NCBI GenBank assembly: GCA_009838525.1
Contig: VXRJ01000012.1
Coordinates: 1-43,123 of the forward strand
DNA length: 43,123 nt
Direction of reading: 5' to 3'
Source: Acidobacteriota bacterium
GTDB lineage: Bacteria > Acidobacteriota > Vicinamibacteria > Vicinamibacterales > UBA8438
Part shown: positions 31,492 through 40,884 of the stretch, one piece after another
Numbering within the stretch: the stretch's first letter is position 1
How the letters are laid out: each line of letters starts with the position of its first letter
Program-made: the position numbers and the translations under genes
Notes under the pieces: model-generated
The model's database searches: none
What the model was told of the DNA's origin: nothing
What the model saw: only the letters and a program-made list of their open reading frames with translations

Positions 31492-32714
31492 TGACCTATC
31501 TGAAGCACTCAACGTCTGTACTCGGGATCGACTTGGCCTGTCGGAGCTGGAAAGACATCGGCTCTGCATTGCTCGCGTTCGACCGGCAAGGCTTCACCAC
31601 GGCCTTGCCGGACGCGGTCGCCTGGCCAGGAGAGGAACTGACACCGCCTGCCGTCGCACGAGCCATCGATTCGTTCACTCGCGCACATCAAGTCTCAGCC
31701 GTCTCCATCGACGGCCCACAAGGCTGGAGAGATCCAGCGGCGTCTTCCTCACGCAAGGGTGTCGGTCGCGCGTGCGAGTATGCGACTCGCACACCCGGAA
31801 AGACCGGAACGACCGGCATCGCCTATCCGTCGACCTTCCTCCGCTGGATTCGATTCAGCGTCGAGGTCTTCGCCGAACTCCTCAAGTACCCTGATGTCGG
31901 ACTCGTCAACGATACCGGTGGTACGGTTCCGCTGCGACAGCGAGGCTACTGGTTGCTGGAGTGCTTTCCGACCTCGACGTGGCGCACGTCTGGCCTAGAG
32001 GCGCTACCAGGACATCGCAAGGCACCGCCGAAGACCGTCGCAGAGTTTGCGAAGCGTCTCGTTGACGCTTACTCGCTCCCATCCGGTGCGATTACGCGCA
32101 ACCACGACCATCTCCAGGCAGTCGTCGCAGCACTGCCTGCTGCCGGACTACTCGGTGGTCCGGCACAGGCAGTTGCGCGTGGCGAACCGGCCCGCCAAGC
32201 TGACACAGCGCTGGTGGAAGGGCTTATCTGGGACGCGGCGCCCGTCGACGGAGCGCTCCCTGCCATCGAACCCGCACCGGTGAAGAGCGCGGTGCTAGTA
32301 GACGAGCGCGATGTGGAGCTCGAGCCCGCCATCGACCGCGGCATCCGTCTATTCCACGATCTCGTGCGGAGAGCAAACAACGGGCACGCGGTCGGCATCA
32401 GCTACATCGGCTTCGTCGAACACGTGCATGACGTCCGGTTCGACGAGCTGCGCAATCGGAAGTGGTCCCAATCGGACGTCAGGGATGCCTTGCAACTAGC
32501 ACATCAGATCACCGAGGCCGCGGGTCGACAAGAGGTCCGCCGCGGCGCCGTCGCCATCCAGGCGGGGATGGACACCTTCATCTGGCGGAATAAGCGGCCG
32601 CACACGAGGTCGCCGGACGCCTGGAAGAGTGACCTGCCGTATACCCAGGAGAACTGGTTGCAGATCTTCCCGGATGGGCGGCGCCGCGTCATTGATGGGC
32701 GGTCCAGACACTAA
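31491..32714 (+). CDS. DUF429 RNase H-fold nuclease-like protein with extra C-terminal domain
   Basis: A 407-residue protein. Residues 1-225 are DUF429: GIDLACRSW (D14), SIDGPQGWRDP (D74), LLECFPTSTW (E157) and NHDHLQAVVAALPA (D206), a full set of acidic residues compatible with an RNase H-like metal site. Beyond about 250 is a second region of roughly 150 residues (IRLFHDLVRRANNGHAVGIS, QEVRRGAVAIQAGMDTFIW) that I do not recognise. Start overlaps the PIN-like stop (TGATG), so it belongs to the DUF433/PIN operon. A nuclease partner in a toxin-antitoxin operon is unusual. Confidence 0.78.
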   Translation: MTYLKHSTSVLGIDLACRSWKDIGSALLAFDRQGFTTALPDAVAWPGEELTPPAVARAIDSFTRAHQVSAVSIDGPQGWRDPAASSSRKGVGRACEYATRTPGKTGTTGIAYPSTFLRWIRFSVEVFAELLKYPDVGLVNDTGGTVPLRQRGYWLLECFPTSTWRTSGLEALPGHRKAPPKTVAEFAKRLVDAYSLPSGAITRNHDHLQAVVAALPAAGLLGGPAQAVARGEPARQADTALVEGLIWDAAPVDGALPAIEPAPVKSAVLVDERDVELEPAIDRGIRLFHDLVRRANNGHAVGISYIGFVEHVHDVRFDELRNRKWSQSDVRDALQLAHQITEAAGRQEVRRGAVAIQAGMDTFIWRNKRPHTRSPDAWKSDLPYTQENWLQIFPDGRRRVIDGRSRH

Positions 32715-32725
32715 GCTATTTGTAG

Positions 32726-33757
32726 GTGACAGTGCTCGATACCGGACGTGAGGAGAGACCGGGTCGGTCGCCTACGAACCGACCGGCTTCGACCTCGGAG
32801 ACGCCGGTTCGGCTCGGCATCTCCACCTGCCTCCTGGGCGAGAACGTCCGGCACGACGGCGGACACAAGCGCGACGCCTTCCTGGTCGAGACGCTCGGCC
32901 GCCTGGTCGAATGGGTTCCGGTGTGCCCGGAGGTGGAACTGGGTCTGGGAACGCCACGCGAACCGATCCGGTTGGTGCGCGACGCCGGCCAGGCCGACGG
33001 CGTGCGGCTCGTCAGCCGCAGCGGGGTCCGGTTGACGGGCCGGATGCGGCAGTTTGCCCGCCGCCGAATCCGCGCCCTCGCGAAGGAGGATCTGAGCGGC
33101 TACATCCTGAAGAAGGACTCACCGAGCTGCGGCATGGAGCGGGTGAAGGTCTGGAGCGCCGACGACAGCCGGACGTCGGAGCGGAACGGCCGCGGGATGT
33201 TCGCGGCCGAGCTGCTGCGGCAGTACCCGAACCTGCCGGTGGAAGAAGAAGGCCGGCTGCAGGACCCCGTGCTGCGCGAGAACTTCTTCGAGCGCGTGTT
33301 CGCCTACCGGCGGCTGCGGGCGCTGCTTTCCGGCCGATGGAACGTCGGCGCCCTCGTGCGATGGCATACCGCGGAGAAGCTGGCCCTGATGGCCCACTCC
33401 CCCCTCCGGTACCGCGAACTGGGGCGCCTCGTGGCCGAGGCGAAGGCCATACCGCGGGCGGAACTAAGCCGCCGCTACGAGGACGAGTTCATGTCGGCCA
33501 TGCGCATCCGGGCGACCCGGGCGCGCCATACGAACGCCTTGATGCATGCCGTCGGGCACTTCAAGCGACAGCTCGACACCGACTCGCGCGACGAGTTGCT
33601 GGCCGTGCTGGAAGACTACCGCCGCGGCCTCGTGCCCCGGATCGTGCCGCTCACCCTCGTACGGCACCACGCGCGGCGGCTCGACGTGGAGTACCTGCTA
33701 GGCCAGACCTACCTGCACCCGCACCCGAAGGAACTGGCGCTGCTGAACCATGTGTGA
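32726..33757 (+). CDS. DUF523-DUF1722 (YbgA-type) protein
   Basis: A 343-residue fusion. DUF523 occupies about 28-165 with STCLLGENVRHDGGHK and the SPSCG segment (KKDSPSCGMERV), cysteines that may bind a metal or cluster. DUF1722 follows (about 205-320): HTAEKLALMAHSP, RHTNALMHAVGHFKRQL and QTYLHPHPKEL. Its E. coli relative YbgA lies beside the photolyase gene and is linked to DNA-repair contexts, but the biochemical role is uncertain; no photolyase is in this window. The GTG start at 32726 lacks a clear ribosome site. The gene ends adjacent to the convergent DUF72 gene. Confidence 0.85.
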   Translation: MTVLDTGREERPGRSPTNRPASTSETPVRLGISTCLLGENVRHDGGHKRDAFLVETLGRLVEWVPVCPEVELGLGTPREPIRLVRDAGQADGVRLVSRSGVRLTGRMRQFARRRIRALAKEDLSGYILKKDSPSCGMERVKVWSADDSRTSERNGRGMFAAELLRQYPNLPVEEEGRLQDPVLRENFFERVFAYRRLRALLSGRWNVGALVRWHTAEKLALMAHSPLRYRELGRLVAEAKAIPRAELSRRYEDEFMSAMRIRATRARHTNALMHAVGHFKRQLDTDSRDELLAVLEDYRRGLVPRIVPLTLVRHHARRLDVEYLLGQTYLHPHPKELALLNHV

Positions 33758-34750
33758 TTACCGGCGCTCGGGAGACCCGTCGGCGGGCACGAGCAGGGGA
33801 GCGGGCTCCGGACTCGTCCTGACTACTTCCTCCAGCTCCGGGTAGCGCGCAAGCATTTCCTGCGGGTATACGCCGGGAACCGGCAGACCCAGCTCGTGCT
33901 TCAGCGTCGCGGCGTTCGCTACCGCCTTGGACGAAAAGTGGTTGTTCATGTAGAGGTAGAGCCGCTTGACGAGATGCGCCGCGGCGTCCGCGGTGTCCCG
34001 GAACGGCTTCAGCTCTGCCGTCGAGTAGTGGTAGTCGTAGCGCTCCTCGGTCCGGTCGTGGCGCCACCACTTCCGGGCGTTGCGGCCGTGGAGGCGCATG
34101 TAATAGAAGGTCTCGACGTTCGGCAGGAAGTTCTGCTCGATGGAGAGCCGGAACTTCGGCTCGTCGATCTGCACCCAGGCCGCGCCGAGCCCGTTCAGCA
34201 GGCGCAGCGTCCCCGCGACATCGTCGCTCCAGCTCCGGTGACGCAGCTCGACCGCGACCGGGTGGCCGGAGAGCGCCTCGATCAGCCACGCCAGGTAGTC
34301 ATGCGCGGCCGCGTCGTTCTTGAAGCTCGGCGGGAACTGCGCGAGGAGCACGCCGAGCTTGCCGGATTCGTGGATGGGGACGAGGGCCTCGCAGAACTGA
34401 TCGATGTCGTCACGACCGACCCGCGTGTCGCTCTTGCCGGTGGAGGCCGCGTACATCTTCGGGTGGGTGAACTGCTGGTAGAGCTTGATCGAGAACGCGA
34501 AGCCGTCGGGAGTCCGCCTGGCCCAGCTCTCGGTGACGGAGCGGCGCGGAATACCGTAGAACGTGGAGTTCACCTCGACGGTGTCGAAGCGTTCCGCGTA
34601 GTACTCCAGCTCGTCGAATCCGCGCGGGCGGTGACGGCGGCCGCGCGGCGGATAGAAGATCCCGTCCCAGGCGCCTTCGCCGGTCGGATAGTGCCAACCG
34701 CTGGTCCCGATCCGAATCGCCCCGGCTACGGCAGGGCCAGCGCCACCCAC
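33758..34750 (-). CDS. DUF72 family protein
   Basis: A 330-residue TIM-barrel-like protein. Family blocks IRIGTSGWHYP, VEVNSTFYGIPR and FSIKLYQQFTHP, and later YYMRLHGRN, are all present. It starts at a GTG (34750) preceded by GAGG and overlaps the end of the quinoprotein gene by 25 bases, so the two are co-transcribed. DUF72 proteins are proposed to be metal-dependent enzymes in DNA-repair or RNA contexts; their substrate is unknown. The sequence is intact. Confidence 0.9.
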   Translation of the reverse strand: MGGAGPAVAGAIRIGTSGWHYPTGEGAWDGIFYPPRGRRHRPRGFDELEYYAERFDTVEVNSTFYGIPRRSVTESWARRTPDGFAFSIKLYQQFTHPKMYAASTGKSDTRVGRDDIDQFCEALVPIHESGKLGVLLAQFPPSFKNDAAAHDYLAWLIEALSGHPVAVELRHRSWSDDVAGTLRLLNGLGAAWVQIDEPKFRLSIEQNFLPNVETFYYMRLHGRNARKWWRHDRTEERYDYHYSTAELKPFRDTADAAAHLVKRLYLYMNNHFSSKAVANAATLKHELGLPVPGVYPQEMLARYPELEEVVRTSPEPAPLLVPADGSPERR

Positions 34751-36753
34751 TCCGGAACCTCGTCACGGGCGCCGACGGCGACCACGATGTACTGCCGGCC
34801 CTCGTGCAGATACGTCATCGGCCCGCCGGTCGTGCCGGCCGGCAGCTCCGTCTCCCAGATGACCTCGCCCGTCGCCTTGTCGTAGGCCCGGAACTTGCGG
34901 CCCCAGCGCCACGACTGATCCTGCTCGGGGTCCGTCGAATCGCCCTCGCCGCGCATCGTGCCGATGACGGAGTCGCTCCCCTCCCCGAGGAACAGCAGGC
35001 TGCCGGTGACGAGGGGCGCCGGGCGGTTGGGGATGCCGAGGGGCGGCAGATCGAGATCCTTCAGCAGCGGATGGTTGCGCGGACCGTCGCCGTTGGGGAC
35101 CATCCACGCCCGCTCGCCACGGTTCAGGTCGAGGGCGGTGATCCGGCCGTAGGGAGGCTTGACGATCGGCAGCCCGTGCGGCCGAGGCGTCGGCACCCGC
35201 AGCTCTTCGCCCCGGGAGGTCGCCCAGGCCAGGGTAGCGTCCTCCGACGTCGTCGGGGAAACGCTCCAGACCGTCGGCATGGTGTGGGAAACCGCGTAGT
35301 AGATCCCCGTCTCGGGATCGAACGCCCCGGTGTGCCAGTTGCCCGCCCCCCAGCCGCCGGGGACCGTCAGCGTGCCCAGCTTGCCGCCCGGATCGCCGCC
35401 ACGCGGCCAGGGCGGCGTGAAGAGCGGCCCAAGCACCAGGGACTCCACCGCCTCGAGGGCCGCCGCCCGCAGCTCCGGCGTGAAATCGATGAGGTCGTCG
35501 ACGGCTACGCCCTGCCTATCGAAGGGCGGCGGCTTCGTCGGGAACGGCTGCGTCGGCGACGTCCGCTCGCCCGGGACGGTCGACTGCGGCACCGGGCGTT
35601 CCTCTATCGGCCACACCGGCTCGCCCGTCTCGCGGTCGAAGACGTAGAGGAACGCCGTCTTGCTCGGCTGCATCACCGCCTCTATGCGCCGCCCGTCCAC
35701 CGTGATGTCGCCCAGAATGGCCGGCCCGACCGTGTCGTACTCCCAGATGTCGTGGTGCACCATCTGGAAGTGCCACACCCGCTCGCCGGTGGCGGCGTCG
35801 AGGGCGACGAGGCTGTCCGAGAAGAGGTTGTCGCCGGGCCGGTGGCCGCCGTAGACCATCCCGGTGGGCGCCGACAACGGCACGTAGACGTGTCCCCGCT
35901 CCGTGTCGGCGGTCAGGCAGCACCACGAACCCAGGTCGCCCGAGTAGTCGCCGGAGCCGTCGCCCCACGTATCCGCCCCGAACTCGCCGGGGCGCGGCAC
36001 GACGTGGAACGTCCAGAGCAGTTCGCCGGTGCGGACGTCGAAGCCGCGAACGTCCTCCGGGGCTGCCTCGCGGACGACGCCGCCGTCGCCGGACCCGCCG
36101 GTCGTGCCCGCCACCACCACGACATCGCCGACGATGATGGGTCCGGACGTCCAGTTGAACTCGCCGGCGAGCGCATGCTCCCAGTCCAGGTCGACCCGGC
36201 CCTGATCGGCAAGGCCGAACGCCGGCACGCGCCGGCCGGTCCGCGCGTCGAGCGCGTACAGATAGCCGCCGCGCACCAGCAGCAGCCGGCTGGCCGTCCC
36301 GTCGCTCCAGTGCGCGGCCCCGCGCGTGCTGCTGCCCGCCGCCTCCTCTTCGGTGGCGGCAAACGGCGGCTGCCGCCAGACGGTCTCACCCGTTACGGGA
36401 TCGAACGCCTCCAGCAGCCCGTGAGCATTCGGGGCGTACAGCACCCCGTCGATCAGGATCGGCGTCGACTTCAGGTAGGCATTTACGCCCAGATCGGGAA
36501 ACGCCGCCTGCAGCTCCGGATCCGCCGCCGACCGGCGCCAGACGATCTCCAGGTCGTGCACGTTGTCGCGGTCGATTTGGTCCAGCGGCGAGTACCGGGT
36601 GAAGGCCTCGTTACCGCCGAAGTAGCGCCATTCCTGACCCGGAGACTGCGCCCCGGCGGAGACTGCCGCCGCGATTGGGGCGGCGCAGACAATCCCGAGG
36701 ATGAGAGCGCGGAGGAGTGTGGGTGCGCGAGCCGCGCCGAAAATGTGCATCAC
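34726..36753 (-). CDS. PQQ-dependent quinoprotein dehydrogenase
   Basis: A 675-residue eight-bladed beta-propeller enzyme of the glucose/alcohol quinoprotein group, exported by an N-terminal signal (ALILGIVCAAPIAAAVSAGA). Repeated blade motifs end in W and G (AWMVPNGDGPRNHPLL, WHTGAFDPETGIYYAV). Early residues WRYFGGNEAFTRYSPLDQI are typical. There is no haem c site or N-terminal membrane domain, so electrons must pass to an external cytochrome or a lipid quinone. Substrate (sugar, alcohol or other) cannot be fixed from the sequence. PQQ synthesis genes are outside the window. Confidence 0.88.
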   Translation of the reverse strand: MMHIFGAARAPTLLRALILGIVCAAPIAAAVSAGAQSPGQEWRYFGGNEAFTRYSPLDQIDRDNVHDLEIVWRRSAADPELQAAFPDLGVNAYLKSTPILIDGVLYAPNAHGLLEAFDPVTGETVWRQPPFAATEEEAAGSSTRGAAHWSDGTASRLLLVRGGYLYALDARTGRRVPAFGLADQGRVDLDWEHALAGEFNWTSGPIIVGDVVVVAGTTGGSGDGGVVREAAPEDVRGFDVRTGELLWTFHVVPRPGEFGADTWGDGSGDYSGDLGSWCCLTADTERGHVYVPLSAPTGMVYGGHRPGDNLFSDSLVALDAATGERVWHFQMVHHDIWEYDTVGPAILGDITVDGRRIEAVMQPSKTAFLYVFDRETGEPVWPIEERPVPQSTVPGERTSPTQPFPTKPPPFDRQGVAVDDLIDFTPELRAAALEAVESLVLGPLFTPPWPRGGDPGGKLGTLTVPGGWGAGNWHTGAFDPETGIYYAVSHTMPTVWSVSPTTSEDATLAWATSRGEELRVPTPRPHGLPIVKPPYGRITALDLNRGERAWMVPNGDGPRNHPLLKDLDLPPLGIPNRPAPLVTGSLLFLGEGSDSVIGTMRGEGDSTDPEQDQSWRWGRKFRAYDKATGEVIWETELPAGTTGGPMTYLHEGRQYIVVAVGARDEVPEWVALALP

Positions 36754-37049
36754 GGTACCCTGCGCCCACGTTGCCCGGAGGAGGGGTCGATGTCAAGGCA
36801 GGTTGCGGCGAGATTGACGGGAGGCGTCCGATGCGTGAGGCTAAGTGGCATGAAGAGTCCGCGCGGGGCGAATGCTCGCTCCACCACGCTGACTGATCTC
36901 AGCCCGGTGTCCGTCGGTCGGGTCCTGAAGCCCATGCAAGACGACCAGGATCTGCTGGGAGCGATGCTTGAATGCGACCTCGTCGTGCAGGTCGAAGACC
37001 GGGCTGACCGTATACTGATGCCGCCCACAAAGCGGCCGCCTGACTGCCC
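36754..37049 (+). other. Intergenic stretch with a doubtful 67-codon frame
   Basis: No recognised gene. A plus-strand frame from ATG 36850 ends at 37053, overlapping the hydratase start by ATGA, and encodes a charged C-terminal stretch (QDDQDLLGAMLECDLVVQ). It has no clear ribosome site and no similarity I recognise; real coding is possible but unproven. Confidence 0.3.
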
Positions 37050-37838
37050 ATGAGCAACGCCGATACCGCCCGTTTCCTATACGACCTCCGCACGCGGCAT
37101 GAGCGAGTCGAGGCGTTGCCGGCGGCGTTCACGCCGCCCGACCTCGCGTCCGCCTACCAGGCCCAGGCGTTGCTGGTCGACGGGCTCTGCGAACACTGGG
37201 GCGGCACGACAGCGGGCTACAAGGTGGCGCTGACGAATCCCGCCGCGCAGCGCATGCTGGGGGTGCCCTATCCGGTGTTCGGGCGCCTGTTCACGAACCG
37301 CCTGCACGAGTCCGGCGTTACCCTGCCCGCCGCCGACTACGTCATCCGGCTGATCGAGGTCGAGATCGCCTTCCGCATGGCGGCCGACGTGCCCGCCGTC
37401 GAAGGGGGCCATGACCGCCAATCCGTCGCCGAATACATCGGGCCGCTCTATCCCGCGATTGAACTCGTCGAGCATCACTTCGCGGGGCTCGATCGGTTCA
37501 CGCCCGAGTCGTTCGCGGCGGACATCGCCATCCACAGCGCCTGGATCCACGGGGCTCCGGTGGACGACTGGCGCGGCCTCGACCTGGCCGCGCAGCCGAC
37601 CCGGCTACTGGTCAACGGCGAAGAGCGGCTCACCGGCTCGGGCGGAAACGTCCTCGGACACCCGCTGCAAGTGGTGGCCTGGCTGGCCAACGAGTTGCCG
37701 CGTTACGGGCTCTCCCTCTCGCGCGGCGACTACGTGACCACCGGGGTCACCACCGATGAGATCTACCCGGTTCAGGCGGGGGAGCGACTGTCGGCGGAGT
37801 TCCCGGGAATCGGGCGCGTCGAACTCGCGTTCGACTGA
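37050..37838 (+). CDS. 2-keto-4-pentenoate hydratase / fumarylacetoacetate hydrolase-family enzyme
   Basis: A 262-residue protein of the MhpD/HpcG-type hydratase group. Signatures are TTAGYKVALTNPAAQ, RLIEVEIAFRM (metal-binding EVE), PAIELVEHHF and GDYVTTGVTTDEIYPVQAG. Length is normal. It would hydrate or decarboxylate a 2-oxo-4-enoate in aromatic meta-cleavage, but no other pathway genes are here, so the substrate is open. It is 20 bases upstream of the TonB-dependent receptor on the same strand. Confidence 0.88.
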   Translation: MSNADTARFLYDLRTRHERVEALPAAFTPPDLASAYQAQALLVDGLCEHWGGTTAGYKVALTNPAAQRMLGVPYPVFGRLFTNRLHESGVTLPAADYVIRLIEVEIAFRMAADVPAVEGGHDRQSVAEYIGPLYPAIELVEHHFAGLDRFTPESFAADIAIHSAWIHGAPVDDWRGLDLAAQPTRLLVNGEERLTGSGGNVLGHPLQVVAWLANELPRYGLSLSRGDYVTTGVTTDEIYPVQAGERLSAEFPGIGRVELAFD

Positions 37839-37858
37839 CCTCGCCGGACGCCCCCACG

Positions 37859-40408
37859 ATGCCCGCTTCCCGCTCGACGCTCGCCGTCCTGCTGGCGGTG
37901 ACTCTGGTGCTGGCGCTTGCTCCGTACCTGGCCGTGGCGCAGGGCGCAGGCGCGGCCGCGCAGCCGGAGCCTGCCGCGCAACCAACGACGGCTGGCGTAG
38001 CAAGTGAGCAGGAGCCGGCCGTCGTCACCGGCGTCGTCCTCGACGGCGCTACGCTGTCGCCCCTGGCCGCGGCCACCGTTGCGAGCGGCGCGGAGACGGC
38101 GGCGACCGGCGCAGACGGACGCTTTACGGTGACCCTCGCTCCCGGCGACGGCGAGCTGCGCGTCGGGAGCGACGGCTACCTGGAAACCACCGTCACCCTG
38201 GAACCGGCCATCGCCGCGGCGGGCGGAGACCTGGAGATCCTGCTCTTCAGCAACACGTTCGCGGAAACCGTGGAGGTGGTTTCCGCGCCACTGACCCTAC
38301 CGGAGCGGCCGTCCGCCACCCCCATCCAGGCGGAGGAGGTCTTCGAGGTCGCGGGCGCCTTCGACAACATCTTCCGCACCCTCGACACACTCCCCGGCGT
38401 GGCATCGACCGGCGACTTCGGCAGCCGCCTTGCGGTTCGCGGCGGCACGCCGGATCAGAACCTCACGATGATGGACGGTGTGGAGATCCACAACCCCTAC
38501 CGGCTGTTCGGTCTGGTGAGCGCGTTCAATCCGGAGACGGTCGAGCGTTTCGAGCTGACCGCGGGCGGCTTCGGGGCAGCGTACGGCGACCGGTTGTCGT
38601 CACTCCTCATAGTCGACAACCGGCCCGGCGAACGCGACCTCACGGGTTCCACGTCGGCGAGCGTCACCGACGCGAACGTCGTGTTCGAAGGCGCGGCGCC
38701 CGGCGACGGATCGTGGCTGCTGACCGGCCGGCGGACCTACTACGACCTGGTGGCGGGCCTCGTCACCGACCAGAACCTCCCGTCGTTCGCCGACCTGCAG
38801 CTCCAGGCGAACTGGACGTTCGGCCCCGGACACCGGCTGTCCCTCTTCGGCCTCACGAGCCGCGAGAACGCCGACTTCAGATTCGACCCCGAGGACGACG
38901 AGGAGTCGGGCGACACCGGCGGCCTCGTCTCGGAGGCGGGCAACGACCTCGGTTCGCTGCGGTTCGACGCGGTGCTCGGCAATCGCGCCACGTCGCGCAC
39001 CATCGTCTCGTGGTACCGCAACACGGAGCTGCTGGACGTCGACGCGACGTTCGAATCGTCGTCGCGGCGCTCCAACGCACCCGACGAAGAGAGTGCGGCG
39101 GGTTCGACGAGCGTCGTTTTCGACCGCGACCTGTCGGTGCGCGACCTGTCGGTGCGCCAGGAGTTCGCGTTCTCGGCCTCGGCCTCGCACACCATCGACA
39201 CCGGGATCGAGCTGCACCAGCTCGACTCGGCGGCTCGCCTGTCGATCACAGGGGACCGGAACGAGGCGGTCGCCAACCCGTCCAGCGCACGGGGCGGGAC
39301 GGGGCTCCCCGACGACCTCGACTCGACGCTGGGCGGGACGCGGGGCGGCGCCTGGGTCCAGGACCGCTACACGGTGACGCCGTGGCTGTCGGTCGAACCC
39401 GGACTCCGGCTCGAGTGGAGCACGGTCAACGGCGATGCGGTCCTGTCGCCGCGCTTTGCCGCCACCGTGCTGCTCCCCGGGTCGAGCCGGCTGCGCGTCG
39501 CGGGCGGCCTCTACACCCAGAGCCCCGGCTACGAGAAGCTCATTCAGTCGGACTACTTCTTCGACCTTTCGCCCGACGTGGTCAGCAACCTGCGCCACGA
39601 GCGGTCGACCCACTTGGTCACCGGCTTCGAGAAGGACCTGGGATCCGACACGCTCTTTCGCGTGGAGGGCTACTACAAGACCTTCGACGATCTGATTGTC
39701 GGCCGCCTCGAACCCGAGGCCGAGCGGCTCGCGCGGGTCGCGCGCTACGACTTCCCGGCCGACCTGCAGGCCAGCGTCCCGTCGGAAGCGCAGATAACGA
39801 GCATTCCGGAGAACGGCGGCCGCGGGTCCGCCTACGGCGTCGACGCCTACCTGGTGCGCAGCAACCCGGCCTCCCGGCTTGCCGGCTGGCTCTCCTACGC
39901 CTGGGGCCGCGCCGACCGCGACACCTACGGCCTGCGCTACCCGTTCGAGTACGACCGCCGGCACGCCTTCAATGCCGTCGGACGCATCCGGATCGGCCGG
40001 GGCTGGAGCGTCGCAACCACCGCACAGGTGGCGACCGGCTTCCCCTACACGCCCGCCGTCGGGCTGCGCGTGGCGTCGGATGAGGACGCCGGGGGGCGCC
40101 TGGTTCCCGCCCGGGACGCCATCGGCGCGCCGGTATACACCGTGGACCTCGGCGGCCTCGCGGCGCTGCAGCAGGGGCGCCTGCCGTACTACGCCCGCGT
40201 CGACCTGCGCATCGCCAACCGGCCGGGCGGTCCGTCCGGCCGCTGGTCCTGGTACATCGAGGTGATCAACCTGCTGAACCGCGACAACCCGGTGGAGGTG
40301 GAGACCAGCTTGGCCCACGACCCGGACGGGCCGATGCCGCGCATCGTGGAGAGCCCGACCGCCGGCTTCCCGCTGATCCCGTCGTTCGGCGTCCGAGTCA
40401 GGTTCTGA
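37859..40408 (+). CDS. TonB-dependent receptor with carboxypeptidase-regulatory-like N-terminus
   Basis: An 849-residue outer-membrane protein. A signal peptide (LAVLLAVTLVLALAPYLAVAQ) is followed by a carboxypeptidase-regulatory-like domain (VVTGVVLDGATLSPLAAATV), a plug (GVASTGDFGSRLAVRGGTPDQ, YGDRLSSLLI) and a large beta-barrel ending in aromatic FGVRVRF, the beta-signal for outer-membrane insertion. No TonB-box is obvious by eye. Acidobacteria use many such receptors for polymer, siderophore or oligomer uptake; the substrate is unknown. Confidence 0.88.
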   Translation: MPASRSTLAVLLAVTLVLALAPYLAVAQGAGAAAQPEPAAQPTTAGVASEQEPAVVTGVVLDGATLSPLAAATVASGAETAATGADGRFTVTLAPGDGELRVGSDGYLETTVTLEPAIAAAGGDLEILLFSNTFAETVEVVSAPLTLPERPSATPIQAEEVFEVAGAFDNIFRTLDTLPGVASTGDFGSRLAVRGGTPDQNLTMMDGVEIHNPYRLFGLVSAFNPETVERFELTAGGFGAAYGDRLSSLLIVDNRPGERDLTGSTSASVTDANVVFEGAAPGDGSWLLTGRRTYYDLVAGLVTDQNLPSFADLQLQANWTFGPGHRLSLFGLTSRENADFRFDPEDDEESGDTGGLVSEAGNDLGSLRFDAVLGNRATSRTIVSWYRNTELLDVDATFESSSRRSNAPDEESAAGSTSVVFDRDLSVRDLSVRQEFAFSASASHTIDTGIELHQLDSAARLSITGDRNEAVANPSSARGGTGLPDDLDSTLGGTRGGAWVQDRYTVTPWLSVEPGLRLEWSTVNGDAVLSPRFAATVLLPGSSRLRVAGGLYTQSPGYEKLIQSDYFFDLSPDVVSNLRHERSTHLVTGFEKDLGSDTLFRVEGYYKTFDDLIVGRLEPEAERLARVARYDFPADLQASVPSEAQITSIPENGGRGSAYGVDAYLVRSNPASRLAGWLSYAWGRADRDTYGLRYPFEYDRRHAFNAVGRIRIGRGWSVATTAQVATGFPYTPAVGLRVASDEDAGGRLVPARDAIGAPVYTVDLGGLAALQQGRLPYYARVDLRIANRPGGPSGRWSWYIEVINLLNRDNPVEVETSLAHDPDGPMPRIVESPTAGFPLIPSFGVRVRF

Positions 40409-40449
40409 ACGGATCCCGGGGCACTCGGCACTGACTTCCGCCGTGCGAC

Positions 40450-40884
40450 TCACACTGGAATCGTGCGGATCGACCGGCGCGCCTCCGTCGTGAGAAGGTC
40501 TGCAAGCCCGGCGTCGAAGGTCGCGAGTTGTCCGCCGTATTGCATTGCGAGAGCAAGCAACATGGCGTCGGTAATCTGTCGGTGCCCCTGAATACGCGCC
40601 AGAATGGCCGATGGCAGTGCGGTGATCGATCGGTCCATAGCCCAATACGTGTGTGATTCCAGTTGCCGGAGCCGGCTCAACAAGGCAATCGCTTCCGCCG
40701 GCGTAACCGACTGTTTGACGGCGGATGGATTGCATGACACGCGAACGAATCCTGCTTCAGTCATTGCACAGGTAGCCCAACCCGTTGCGCGCCACCTGGC
40801 GAACCACGACCTTGCTGCGCCGTGGTGAACGTGGTTGGGCCAGGCGAGCGCAATGAGTACGTTGACATCCAGCAACTGGATCAT
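40450..40884 (-). CDS. vapC: VapC-type PIN toxin
   Basis: A 144-residue PIN-domain RNase with all four acidic residues: MIQLLDVNVLIAL (D6), MTEAGFVRV (E43), RQITDAMLLALA (D106) and ATFDAGLADL (D124). The start ATG overlaps the antitoxin stop by 4 bases (ATGA). Family TA toxins with the TEAGFVRVS motif form a distinct VapC subgroup. It appears complete and active; cleavage of tRNA or rRNA is presumed from the family. Confidence 0.9.
   Translation of the reverse strand: MIQLLDVNVLIALAWPNHVHHGAARSWFARWRATGWATCAMTEAGFVRVSCNPSAVKQSVTPAEAIALLSRLRQLESHTYWAMDRSITALPSAILARIQGHRQITDAMLLALAMQYGGQLATFDAGLADLLTTEARRSIRTIPV

Noticed and set aside
34804..37053. A 749-codon frame opposite the quinoprotein
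   Set aside because: Antisense of conserved propeller blades with no recognisable motifs; only its last 67 codons fall outside the quinoprotein and are noted separately.
38600..40735. A 711-codon open frame opposite the TonB-dependent receptor
   Set aside because: Low-complexity basic antisense sequence without domain features; the receptor on the other strand has a signal peptide, plug and beta-signal.
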